NCBI GenBank assembly: GCA_034687125.1
Contig: JAQGBZ010000196.1
Location: 54,138 to 118,137 of the forward strand
From: Neelides folsomi
Lineage: Eukaryota > Arthropoda > Collembola > Neelipleona > Neelidae
Direction: 5' to 3'
DNA: 64,000 nucleotides
Under the pieces are notes generated by a model, which had not been told where the DNA came from, did not search any database, and saw only the letters and a list, made by a program, of their open reading frames with translations. Position numbers and translations under genes: made by a program. Below, piece by piece: positions 36,730-47,861 of this stretch. Position 1 is the stretch's first letter. The number at the start of each line of letters is the position of its first letter.

Positions 36730-39700
36730 TCATGGTTGATACATTTCTTCAAAGGAGTTTTGATCCCATCCGAGACTATATCCATGTTGGGCTCTTTCAG
36801 CTTGCATAAACTCAATTAAAGGTTGGAAATATTCAATGAAAGCACTGGCGTCTAAATTTCTCGTCCCAGTAACTTGCATTAAAATATCTTCCCAATGTTT
36901 GGAATTTCCAAGTTGAGTCAGTTCCCTATAAAAAGTTTTAAAAGTAAAACAGTAAGATGAAAGTAAGATTATTAAAAATTTATTATTGCAAATTTTAATT
37001 AAGCTTAAATTACCTGAATTTTGCCCATCCTCCTGATTTTTGATAAATATCGCAATTATGAAGTTGTCCTGTTTCACCAGCCGCTACACAGAACGCTTTG
37101 TGGAATTGGAATTGTAAAATGTAGCTAATAAAATAACGAAGGTACTGAACATTCGTTGGAATTTGTACTTTTCCAGCAGCGTCAAAATTCAATTCGCTTC
37201 TCACACTTGGTGGAATGAATCCTTGATATTCAGACCTAAATCCAACAAAACAAAGAGCATTATTACATTATTTTAATACATACATATTATTGCAATTAAT
37301 TATGTAATGCTAATTACAAAAATTAAAATAATTTTTAGTGAATATTTAAATAATACCTCATTTTAATCCAATTATATTCAAATTTATCTTTTGGAATTGA
37401 GCCATCAAATAATCTCCAACGGTAAACATCAAGTGTAAGTGCAAGAGGCATAAAAGCAAGCTGAAATATTAAGATTTGATTTAATAAATAATTTATATTA
37501 TTGTATTAACATTATGTACAGATATTAACGTTTAATTTCAAACTTTGTCCATAGCCATTTTCATCATAAAATTGACAATTGCTTCATCTGAAACTTCTCC
37601 AGCATCAATTAAGCCAATGGCTTCCATGTGTTTTGCTGAATTAACTGAAAGTTCAATGGAATTTCCAACTCCTTCATGAAATCCTTTATCGAAATTATAT
37701 ATTTTATTTCACTTGAACAGGCAAATTTCGATTTAGTTTAGAGATTTATGTGTATATTTATTTACCTGGATTAGCCCCATCTCTAAAGCTAATTGGTTGT
37801 TCTTTGTATTGAATATAATTCTGAACGTGACCAAGCTCATGATGAATTAAACCAAAATGTAACATATCTATTTCTGTGCAGATCTTAACCCTAAAACATT
37901 CATACATAAATATTAGACTATTAAAGTTATTTCAATACCTAATTAAACAATTGAAATTTAAAACTACTGTTGTACTTATTACATTGAAAAGTCATTTTAA
38001 AATAATCTCACCTGAAGTCATTTCCATCACACATGTCCCAGTCAACTTTTCCATAACAGACAACTTCACGATCTCCAGGATGAACAACCATCCCATCAGT
38101 AAATGCTTTGGTCACATCTGGCATTCCAGAGTCAGTGTAAAAGGCATTTGCAATTTCAAACATTTCAGTAATACCTTCCTTGTCTGAAGTAAATCTCTAT
38201 ATTTTACAAAATATTAATTAATTAGTAAAATTGTACATTAATTAAAAATTAAAAACTTAAGCATTTAAAATTGAGGATATTGATATTAGCATTAATTTAC
38301 ATTTTTAAGAATTTGTGTGGTATCATAAGGCTCTGTGTCTGGATATGGAGCAACGTCGTTGTAAAGATTTTGCCAACTTTGTCCCCACATATTACCTAAA
38401 AGAGTAGAAAGTTATATTAATTATTAAGATTAAATGATTACATTAAGTATGTCTTATTATAATTAATTACGTAAAATTGTATAAAATATAATAATATCAT
38501 AATGAGAATTGATTGTAAATCTACCAAGTAAATGAGCAGGAATTGGACGAGTGCCGTTAACTCTCCCAGGGAATTTGAGAGATAGTTTATGACGGATATA
38601 TGCATGGAATTCCAAGTAAAATGGCTTCACTTGAAGCCAGAGATCTTCAACCAAACCATACACATTTTCAGACTCGTAACGAAATCCCCAATATTTGGCA
38701 AAATTGTCAAAACCTAAAATTCATTTCAAAGGACTGATTTAACTAAATTCTCTATTAACGTGCTATTTAATTATATATCAGTTAATTTTTATTTTAAATT
38801 ACCATCGGCATCAGCAGCTATTTGACTATATTTCAAATATTCATCGAATAATAATCTCATTTCTCGTGACCCTGCGACGTTTCTCCATTCGGTCCACACA
38901 TAAGTAAGCTCGTCATAATTTAAAGAATCTCTTATAACAACTTCAACTCCTAAGATTTTTTTCAATTAAAATTAATCATTAAATTATTAATCCAATTTTA
39001 ATGATGCTTAAAAAAGAGTTAAATACCTCCAGCTGTCAATCCTTCCGTTTCCAAATTACATGAATCTTTTTTATCAAAAGGACAAATTTTTGCATTGTTA
39101 TAAAGATTCGTCATATTTGTAACGATTTGATCATACTAAAATATAATAAAAATTAATAAACCAAAATAAATAAATTATTTTTATAACATTCATTAAAAAT
39201 ATCAGTATAAAAATATCAGAATTAAAAATATTCACCATTAGCAAATCAACATTAGAAAGAGCTGCTGGTCCAAGTGAAGACAAAAATTTAAATTGTCGTT
39301 TTGTTGAAGCATCTGTAAAAGATTCCCAATCGAATCTTGATAAAACATTTTGTACTTCGGCTTTCATAAAATCATTCCTGTTTTTGGTGGCTCTTTGAAA
39401 TGCTTCTAAATTTTGCGCAGTAATGTCAGTTTGATATGTAAAGTCCGCCAACATTTGAGCGTGACAATAATGAGAGGCTTCCTTTTCATAATAATTAATT
39501 AAATAATCTCTTGCCACTTGTTCTGATCTGCAAGTACCTGTTCAATAAATTCATATTTAATTAATTTAATCTTTTAATGGAATTAAAATATATTATAAAA
39601 CGTATTTTACTATTAATATATTTACCAGGCTCGCAATCAATGCTCCTGAATGCAAGTTCATTAAAGAGCCCATCATTTAAATTCCCTATAAAACCACTTT

Positions 39701-39758
39701 CTACTGAAATTAATAAACAAAGTAAACCAAAAACGGCCAAATTTAAAAGTTTTTTCAT
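36730..39758 (-). CDS. Angiotensin-converting-enzyme-like M2 peptidase, atypical active site
   Basis: Twelve exons in translation order: 39758-39626, 39537-39236, 39135-39027, 38949-38803, 38713-38525, 38395-38301, 38196-38012, 37890-37766, 37683-37544, 37460-37357, 37235-37014 and 36925-36730. They join in phase to 648 residues, the size of a single-domain invertebrate ACE. A signal peptide (MKKLLNLAVFGLLCLLI) starts it and there is no C-terminal anchor, so it should be secreted. Zinc ligands are intact: HELGH at 404-408 and Glu432 in FHEGVGN, with the correct 24-residue spacing. Family substrate residues Lys532, Tyr541 and Tyr544 are kept. The positions matching human testis ACE His353 and His513 are Tyr373 and Gln534. 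Dipeptidyl-carboxypeptidase activity is therefore doubtful or altered. Confidence 0.93.
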
Positions 39759-40240
39759 TTTTCTAAGCAAGGAATTATTTGAAATTAAATTGACAAACTG
39801 AGCTTTTGTTGAGTTGTTTCCACTTGAAGTGGCCCGACATTTCTTGCATAATCATCATGATTAAATATCCTAGTAACCTAATGATGAAAAAATTGACAAA
39901 TTGAAATTGTTATTATTAATTTAGAGATAAATATGGTATATATACCTAATTAATCTTCAATTGACGAATGCTATCTTTTGGGAAAAACACATCAATTCAG
40001 TGGACAAATATTGCAGTTAAATCATGTCTTAACATTAACTTATCTTTATGTTATCTTGTATTATATTCGTAAATCTATATTTTGGTAATTTAAATGTCGC
40101 ATGGTATGAATATTGGCAATACTCCAAGTGCCTTTCAGTTATGAATTTAACAGTACAAAATTAAAGATGAGTTTGAATGGTGAAAATTATTTCCGTTTAT
40201 TTTTCGATCCAACATATCCATCGATGATTGAGATTTTCAT

Positions 40241-40535
40241 TTATGTGCAAACACATTTAGTGCAACCGTTTCCTCCATCAGCGCATGAACCACCGGTGAG
40301 TCCTCCAGCTTTGCATCCAGCGTCGCATCCAGCTCCTCCCTTGGCTTGGCAAAGTGGAGTGTTGTTCGCTTCAACCTGTCAATTAAAATCATTCTCGTTA
40401 ACATTTAATATTCCTCATTTCATTTAACAAGACTAAATTTTAATTTAATATTTGTCATTAATTTACCGTCTCAATGATGACTGAAGCTGAGCATAAAACG
40501 AGGAGGAACATAACGGTTAAACTCATGTTGGCCAT
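40241..40535 (-). CDS. Defensin-like cysteine-stabilised peptide
   Basis: Two exons, 40535-40467 and 40375-40241, join in phase 0 to 67 residues. Exon 1 is a signal peptide (MANMSLTVMFLLVLCSASVI). Exon 2 encodes a small Gly/Cys-rich mature peptide with cysteines at 32, 40, 44, 54, 61, 64 and 66. C-x3-C (40/44) and C-x-C (64/66) with nine residues between Cys44 and Cys54 match the alpha-helix/beta-sheet defensin pattern. The count is seven, so one cysteine (probably 61 or 64) may be unpaired or link a dimer. A defensin-type host-defence peptide is the likely role. The mature part is near neutral rather than strongly basic. It lies about 0.5 kb upstream of the ACE-like gene on the same strand, with no sign of co-transcription. 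Confidence 0.7.
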
Positions 40536-42591
40536 TTTACTCTGTTTAAAAGAATAATTATTTAAAATTGCTTTATCTACTAAAATTTTACAATATGTCG
40601 ATAAAGATTTTAATTTACCCCTTGGGCGATTGTTGAAAAATGTAGAAATTGTTGAAATTGAGCGAATTTTTCTGTAAGATACTTTTTCAAAATTTCTCGT
40701 CTTATTTATACTACAATGCTTAATTGCATATTCATCAAAATAAGTTCATTAGGAGTAATTATTAAGCTCAAAATAAAAGGTTGAATATTCATGGTGAATA
40801 ATTTTCATATAAAATTGTTAACTAAATGTTAATTAAATTATTATGATAATTTTCAATGATGAAAGGATTAGGTAAAGTGTAAAATCATATACCCAATCTG
40901 TATTAATGTATGTAAGGTACAATTCATTTATTATAATGTGTAGCTCTAGATATTTATTTATTGTATTTAAAATATATGTATACTTATCTAGAATAAGAAG
41001 ATAAATCTAGATTTTATTCAATTGGCGATAACTTATATTTACATAATTTTTGCACGTCAACAGAAAATTTAAGGATTTAATAAATTATTTTTACTTTGCA
41101 TTTAAACTCTAAATGAGCTTTAACCTTTGAGTCTGAAAGTGCTTTTTCGCATTGTAATTCGTAGTAATTATAATAGGACCGGTGTGGGAGCATATATTGT
41201 GTCCGACACACGTTTTGCAGGACACACTATATGCTCCCACACCGGCTTGACAATGAGTTTAATAGCTTATTTTCCTGCATATTCTTACAGCTTCATTGCA
41301 TCCATGCAAATAATTTGCATTTGGATGGCCCTAAGATTTATTGACAAAGAAGAATTTGGACATAGAAATGATCAAATTAAAAGTTACAATTTTAAAATAA
41401 ACTCCCATTACTTTTAGGTTGAGGTGACAAATTTCCATTATTCATCGACTTCACTAATTGTTTCTTATGAATAATTCAAACGAATCCTTAGTGTATTTTT
41501 TAGTACATGGATTTATCAGAAAGTGTATTGTCTAATACTTAAAATCTTCGATTTCCTTAAAATGAAAACGGCCTGGGTCAAAGATCAAATCAAAATACAA
41601 GAATAAATAGTGAGACTTTATTTGTCTAATAATACAATCATAATCCTCATAATTTTCATACATTCGCATTATAATAAAACATAGTAACAAACTACGTAGT
41701 GCCATAGACACAATCTATATAGTGATTCAAATCTAATTAGTAACGATCACAATATTCGTCAACACAGAAAGATTTCACTATAAAGATGATATATGATGAA
41801 TAAATAAATAAAATAATTAATATTAATATATTAATATGTAATAAATAAGTGAAAATATCGGGGAAAAGCCGGAAAAATAATAGTTGCATTTTTTAATTTA
41901 TTAGATTTAAAAATATTCAAAATATTTACTAACCAAATTATTTAATTTCAATCTTTTATCTTTAATAGGTATATCTATATTTTTTAGTGATCATATTATA
42001 ATCTATTTTTTAAAAAATGTATAATTATTAATTATTACTTATCAAATTAAATTGATAAAAAATTAAAATAGCAACATAACTTACATTATCAATTAAAATA
42101 GCATTTTGGCCTATTTTTAAAAACATTAATCAATTTTTCCACTTCGCAATTTAAAATGACGAAATTATAGCTAATTTCGTAAAAATAAATGAAAAAATCA
42201 TGTAAATTTTACTGAAAACACACTTTTTAATAAAATTTACATTATGTGAAACGTGAACAAACCTTTGATACATAGTTAATCTGATCAGTAGGTTAAGGTT
42301 AATTGATTAATCAAAACGCGAAATGTGAACCAGATAAACCTCCAAAAATGTCAATAACAGGAAATATGAATCAATTGTCAATATTTGGAACGACTTTAAT
42401 TATCTCCATCAAAGAGAAATTCTTCCGTACCGAAGTTCACCGAAGTTAAATAACAAAGGTATCAGAATAATCTATTGAGGATTTCGAGGAAACAAATTGA
42501 TAAATATTCCCTATAAATGATGGATATTTCAATTTTACTGTTCATCACGCTAATTTTTATTATATTCAATATACCAAAAAGAATAAAAAAA
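40536..42591. other. 2-kb AT-rich intergenic region with one hairpin element
   Basis: No gene recognised. It contains the fold-back at 41179-41245, listed separately. The frame 41127-41417 runs straight through that hairpin and is not credible. The frame beginning at 42517 is in phase with the first exon of the next gene and offers an alternative upstream start. Confidence 0.5.
41179..41245. repeat. Near-perfect 26-bp inverted repeat (hairpin)
   Basis: The left arm 41179-41204 and right arm 41220-41245 pair at 25 of 26 positions (CCGGTGTGGGAGCATAT ... ATATGCTCCCACACCGG) around a 15-nt loop. GC content is well above the flanks. It may be a tiny fold-back element, a remnant of a larger one, or a transcribed hairpin. 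Confidence 0.75.
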
Positions 42592-43883
42592 ATGAATTCT
42601 ATCAGAGTTATTCTAATATTGACATTTTCCTTAGTTGGAGCAAACAGCAAAAAGAAAGGTAGCAGTTTTATTTTAAAAAAATTGGGAGTACTGTTGTATT
42701 TAATATGTACGATAGACGATAGTTACATAATATATAATTTAGAATTGTAGAAATTAAACATTTTTTATTCTAATTTTAGCATTTGAAGGCTTTTGTATAG
42801 GACGCCCTGATGGAAATTATGAAAATCCTGAAAACTGCGGTGAAATAAAATAAAATAAAAAATTGCTTATAATTAATAATTAATTTCAAGAAAATAAACA
42901 TTTCTTTAATTTTAAAAATTAGCAAGCTATATTGCCTGTTCAGGCGGAAATAAGTACGTTATGTGGTGTCAAAAGAATTTATATTATGATATTAAACAAT
43001 CTCTTCCATGGGGTATGTATGTGATAATAATAACAATAACATTGCTGATATTTGTTTATAAGTTTAATAAACTATAAAGTTTTTATAACTAAACACGCAT
43101 TTGTTTAAATTAGGAGCGTGTGTTCCAACAACTGATCACTGTGGTGGTAGTGTAATTCCAACTCAACCACCAACACAGATACCAACAAAACCACCAACAG
43201 AACCACCAACAAAGCCTCCAACTGATCCACCAACAGAGCCACCTACAAAACCACCAACAGAACCATCAACAAAGCCTCCAACTGATCCACCAACAGAGCC
43301 ACCTACAAAACCACCAACAGAACCACCAACAGATCCACCAACAAAGCCACCAACAGAACCACCTACAAAACCACCAACAGAGCCACCAACTCAGTCACCT
43401 ACACATATTCCGACTCAATCACCTACAGATCCACCAACTCCAACAAGTAATCCAGGATGTCCAGAAACAACAACAAAGGAACACGAAAATAAATTTTCGT
43501 GTGTAAATCGAAAAGACGGAAATTATCCAAATCCAACTGCTTGCGATTCATACATCGTAAGTTTCAGAAATATTTGACATATGAAAAAGATTACATATAT
43601 GAAAAAAATATTGGTTCATGATTTGAATGCGATATTATTTTTAAATGAATTTTAATTCCGTTTAGGCATGCTCAGGAGGTCTGAAGTACGAAATGAGTTG
43701 CCAACCTGGCCTTCATTTCAACTGGCATAAAGATTTTCCACTTGGTAAGATTATATTTTTATATTTGACCATTTTATCCTCATGAGCGCTAAATTTAACA
43801 TTTTTGAAGATGTTTAATTATATTTTTCATTTTAAATAGGCCATTGTGATTATCCAGAAGAAGCCAATTGCCTTTTACAATAA
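42592..43883 (+). CDS. Secreted mucin-like protein with two chitin-binding type-2 domains
   Basis: Six exons (42592-42658, 42780-42839, 42923-43012, 43114-43556, 43666-43744, 43840-43883) join in phase to 260 residues. A signal peptide (MNSIRVILILTFSLVGAN) is followed by a six-cysteine peritrophin-A domain with cysteines at 28, 42, 48, 58, 75 and 82. A linker of about 100 residues is built from PPT-E/K/D-PPT repeats. A second six-cysteine domain (from about residue 197) contains DGNYPNPTACDSYI and ends at the C-terminus. Both domains share the GR/KDGNY...C signature. The Thr/Pro linker is a likely site of dense O-glycosylation. Family role: binding chitin in gut peritrophic membrane or cuticle. 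An in-frame ATG at 42517 would add 25 residues. The linker DNA is a 60-bp minisatellite. Confidence 0.88.
43150..43445 (+). repeat. Coding minisatellite in the Thr/Pro linker
   Basis: Units of 12 nt (CCA-ACA-XXX-CCA type, encoding PPTX) are grouped into a higher-order 60-nt period: 43201-43260 and 43261-43320 differ at a single base. A third, more diverged copy follows at 43321-43380. Such arrays change length by slippage or unequal exchange, so the linker is probably polymorphic. Confidence 0.8.
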
Positions 43884-44750
43884 TGTTTTTATCAAAACTC
43901 CAAGATTGTACAATTTATCAATTTATACTTTTTTATCTTCAAGTGTTCCGTTGCCTGTGGAAGGATTCAGATTATTTTATTACTACCTAATTATATATTA
44001 TTAATGAGTAATGACAATAATAAATATACCCATATAAGTTTTTTTGTTAAGCTACAAAATGTAAGAGTAACAAGTAATAAATCCTAAATCCAAATAAATA
44101 ACTTTCATAAAATACTGTTATGATGAGAAATGAGTAACACACCTTAATTGGGATTAACTTCCTGATTCCATGCTAATATTACATATTATGTAAGTATGTG
44201 TAAAATATGTAATAATTGTCTGCCATAATACACATTTTACATAATATATATAAAAGTTTATCATCATTAATTTCAATTACTATCAATTAGAATTTTGTCA
44301 GGAGTAAAAATATATTCCACATAAATTAAAACTTGTTGTTTGATTGTCATTTGAATGTGCTCGTTGTTGTTAAACAGATCTTTTCATTTGTATGGAAGTA
44401 TTTAAGTATGCATAGATGCTCGGAAAGTTAAAGCAAATAAAGACAAAATTCTTATAAATATACATTAAATACATATCTATCTGTACATGTATGTATCTAA
44501 CTGTAATATCATAATGGTTAGGGATGATTAATCGTAAGCTAAACTTAGGAAGTTGCGAGTAAATAATTAAAATATGTGAGAATAAATAAAATGATAATTA
44601 ATGGATTTATTTACGTTTACCCATTAAATGTAGTTTATAAAACTTTTACCACTTGTTCATTCACGCACATTTAGCGATTATCTTTAATAAAAAATATTAA
44701 TCTTTTATGAATTAAAGGCTGAGTCAAATTATATACAATAATCATTAATC
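43884..44750. other. Spacer between two chitin-binding genes
   Basis: 867 bp of very AT-rich DNA holding the 3' UTR of the first gene and promoter of the second. Around 44185-44245 an ACATATTATGTAAG/ACATTTTACATAATAT pair is weakly self-complementary. No gene seen. Confidence 0.5.
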
Positions 44751-45833
44751 ATGAAATTAATTATCACTTTAATAATTATCAAATGCACGTTTTATCAAAT
44801 AATGGTAAGTTGACACACATTCACATAGCAAGCTAACCGAGTTTTTAATTTCCCAGAAAAAATCCTTTACTTAATGATAGTAATTTTTCTGGGAATTTCA
44901 AAACTCGGTTAGCTTGCTTTGTGAAATATGGTTATAAATAGTAGTAGTTATCTACTCTGAATAAATATTATATTGTATTTGTATATTCATAATGAATATT
45001 ACTATTATATTTATACTATATTAAATCTAACACTACTAATTATTTGTATTGAAGGGAATTCATGGTTTTGGTATTTTGGGTGATTGGAAAGAAAAGAGTG
45101 AAAATGTGAGTGTTGGAGCCGTTGGAGGACTTCCAATTCCCTTCGTTTGCCCTCTTCAATTTGGAATTTTCCCTGATCTCTTTGACTGCGAATATTTTTA
45201 CGTGTGTTTCATGGGGATTCCTATGAGATTCCAATGCTTTCCTGGAATGGCTTATGACTTTACTCGGATGATGTGCGTTTCTAAATCTCAAGTTTTGACT
45301 TGCATTTTCACAGATCCTTTTGGTATTAATTATTATCATTGTTAAACTACATATTACTACTTTATTCCAGCTTTCCAGTCATGCACGTGAGTTTGAACGA
45401 ACCGCTAAAATATTGTTGAAAATGCATATATGTTGGGCGGCCCAACTTGGGCCCAGGAAACGCTTGTTCAAGTTACTATGTAAGGCCCTTCATGAGCATT
45501 TTAAATAATATTTTAGCGGTTCGTTCAAACCCACGTGCATTCCGGGCTGGAATGAAGTACATAATGAAAAATGAAAATAATGATAATATTGTAGACTTGT
45601 ACTTGTAATCTATCACAATAATTCCTCTATATTTCTCACTAGCTTTTCATTGCCCTTCTGATGGAGTTTTCCCTGATCAATATGATTGCCAGAAATTTTA
45701 TCTCTGCCTGAATGGTAACCCAACTGAACTTCAATGTCCGGATTCAACAAAATTCGACAAAAATTCTAAAATTTGTTTACCACCAAACCAAGCCGTATGT
45801 GAGACCGTGAATCCACTTCCTATTATTGGATAG
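44751..45833 (+). CDS. Secreted protein with two chitin-binding type-2 domains
   Basis: Three exons (44751-44804, 45055-45322, 45643-45833) join in phase to 170 residues. Exon 1 is a signal peptide (MKLIITLIIIKCTFYQIM). Exon 2 gives one peritrophin-A domain with FGIFPDLFDCEYFYVC and then YDFTRMMC. Exon 3 gives the second with DGVFPDQYDCQKFYLC and FDKNSKIC. Each domain sits in one exon, consistent with exon duplication. There is no long linker, so this resembles short cuticular or peritrophic chitin binders. Both introns contain fold-back elements (44822-44924 and 45363-45556). It follows another chitin-binding gene on the same strand, but the two have different exon structures and are not recent duplicates. 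Confidence 0.88.
44822..44924. mobile_element. Fold-back element in intron 1 of the chitin-binding gene
   Basis: The left arm 44822-44864 and right arm 44881-44924 pair almost completely (AGCAAGCTAACCGAG against CTCGGTTAGCTTGCT, then AATTTCCCAGAAAAA against TTTTTCTGGGAATTT) around a loop of about 16 nt. Arms of about 43 nt with no coding potential fit a small MITE-like hairpin. Confidence 0.75.
45363..45556. mobile_element. MITE-like fold-back element, copy 1
   Basis: Long inverted arms begin at about ATTCCAGCTTTCCAG and end at GGGCTGGAAT. Each contains GTTTGAACGAACCGCTAAAA and its reverse complement. The same arms occur at 60375-60560 in another intron, so this is a dispersed family. The central part (about 45425-45500) differs entirely from the other copy. 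The open frame 45320-45508 is an artefact. Confidence 0.85.
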
Positions 45834-46310
45834 ATTCATCATTCATCATACAATATACGAATATACCTATAGCAAGAAGAAAAAGTTTTATGAATTTGAG
45901 TCTTTATGTACATTTCTTAAAATATAAATAAACGGTGCAAATGTTTGAACTTATTGGTTTACTTGAGTGTTTATATAATTTTAAATGTACATACAATATG
46001 CTTGGATAATACTCTCCAACCTGCAACATAAAATGTTTAAAATGTTAAAAAGAAAGTTTACATAAGATTATACGGAAGTTATATAGTTTAAATTAGTTTG
46101 TACACTTGTATTTCTTTCCTTATATTATTTAACAAAAAATTCTAAGCTCTTTTAATGGCTAAGTTTAATTAAAATGTCTTACTCTTAACATACCAATAGT
46201 AGATATTGTTTTAAGTCAGCGTAAAATTAATTACTTAAATTGGAATTCCTACCAGAGCTCTACTGCTTAATTTCCCCATAAATATTATATATGTAAATGA
46301 AATAGATTTT
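45834..46310. other. Spacer between convergent genes
   Basis: 477 bp between the stop of the chitin-binding gene (+) and the stop of the eclosion-hormone-like gene (-). It should hold both 3' UTRs. No other feature seen. Confidence 0.5.
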
Positions 46311-46662
46311 TTAGTGATGGTGCACGTATTTGTTGAAGAGTGTCATCCTTCCCTCGTTGACTCTTCCTTTCCTGAAGAACAAAGGACATCCCTCGGAAAA
46401 GTTTGAATCTCCCATCATTCCTTCTGTCATGATACACTCATTTGCGCATTTCAACAGCTCATCATTCTGAATAATTAAATGTTAAAGATAATGAACAAAA
46501 TCAATATTATTCAATGTAAATGTATCTTACTTGAAAACAGAAATCGCAGGTGACAATGCAAACGTCAATTGGATCAATTTCCCTTTTAATGGGATTCATT
46601 TGACCTAAACCGTAAGTGAAGCCGATGATGGTGAGAAGAAGAACCGCGGAGGAAAAAGACAT
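46311..46662 (-). CDS. Eclosion-hormone-like secreted peptide
   Basis: Two exons, 46662-46531 and 46466-46311, join in phase 0 to 95 residues. Signal peptide: MSFSSAVLLLTIIGFTYGLG. The mature part begins near QMNPIKREIDPIDVCIVTCD. Six cysteines lie at 35, 39, 42, 51, 55 and 71, spaced C-x3-C-x2-C-x8-C-x3-C-x15-C. The N-terminal NPI...DPI-VCI-x2-C-x2-C arrangement and the CANEC element match eclosion hormone, a disulfide-bonded neuropeptide triggering ecdysis through a receptor guanylate cyclase. Differences from the family are a shorter third cysteine spacing (usually about 12), and a C-terminus ending in YVHHH rather than the usual SIxPFLxK-like end. It could be a divergent eclosion hormone paralogue or an unrelated six-cysteine peptide. 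A (CT)n tract lies upstream. Confidence 0.55.
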
Positions 46663-47861
46663 TTTAGAGATATTTGCAAAGTGAAGGTACGAAGAGATTT
46701 CAAGTTGGAAGAAGCTGAGAAATGGTGAAGATGAGAGAGGAAGGAAGTTTGTGACTTTCTCTCCGCTTCGCTCTTCATCTTTATTTGTTTTCTCCATCCT
46801 GCGCAATTCTTGGGAGATTTAATTCGGATTTCCGGATTAGGAATTCATCTCTCTCTCTCTCTCTCTCTCTCGAGTCTTGAGGGATTCATTGGATGAAATA
46901 TTGAAATTAAATCCCCTGACTTGTGATTCATCCATCATCCAATTCACATTCTTATACTAACAATAAGTGAATATTTATACTTTTTATTTAAATAAATATT
47001 ATAAATTAAATACAAAACTAGGGAATTTCTTTGTTTTATGAAATTGAAATTATTATAGTTTATATAATATATAGTTTACATATATACTATAGTCGAATTT
47101 CATTAAAGTCAAGTCCTCTCATACATAATTATAATTACTATAATATAGATATAGTACAGTTGTTTCATGTTTACGTAATAACAGCGTTCAGCTTGAAACT
47201 AACTTATTTGTCTCAATTCTAACAATATGTTTTTTATTAAATATGTTTATATATTTAATGGAGAAAATGTTATTTCAGAATGTCGGGATAAGCCCATTTC
47301 AAAGAACAAGTCAAAGATTAGCTTTCTTTCATGATTAAATTTCAAAGAATTTTGAGGAAAATATGAGCCTTGCAGGAGACAGCAATGTCGTCATATGAGA
47401 AAGCTTTGAATTAATTAAATCCTTGCCCACAATATCTCAATGAAATATCAAGCAAACATGAGAGCCACCATGATAATAATTTTAATCATGAATTGCTGAA
47501 TTGCGCATCTACATTGAAAAGATCAATATAACATATATTTATTATGAATCAAAAAATTAATAAATGTTATTTATTCATTATAAATATAAGATAACAACGT
47601 TAAATAGTTTATTAATTTTTAACAAGCAAAAATTGTAATGTATTTTTAGTACAAATTCCTATACTATACTTGTTGCAATTATATAATGATAAGATAATAA
47701 AATTATTATAATATATACAAATCAAATATTCTCATACAAGAGAATGAAATTGATAAATAATCTTAAAATTAATGATCTAATAAAAAGCGGATTCGGGAAA
47801 TTTGATTTGTTTTCAATGAAGTCAATATCAAATTATAGAAAACAAAGTGAGATATCATGAT
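46663..47861. other. 1.2-kb intergenic region with a CT microsatellite
   Basis: Should contain the promoter of the eclosion-hormone-like gene (minus) and the 3' UTR of PRP17 (minus). A pure (CT)n run sits at about 46850-46871. The remainder is very AT-rich. No gene recognised. Confidence 0.5.
46850..46871. repeat. (CT)n microsatellite
   Basis: About eleven uninterrupted CT dinucleotides, about 190 bp upstream of the eclosion-hormone-like start on its template side. On the sense strand of that gene this is a GA repeat, a motif bound by GAGA-type factors in insects; any role here is speculative. Confidence 0.8.

Noticed and set aside
41127-41417. Plus-strand 96-codon frame
   Set aside because: Crosses the hairpin; the middle of the translation is encoded by the two inverted arms.
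45320-45508. Plus-strand 62-codon frame
   Set aside because: Product of the MITE-like element in an intron.
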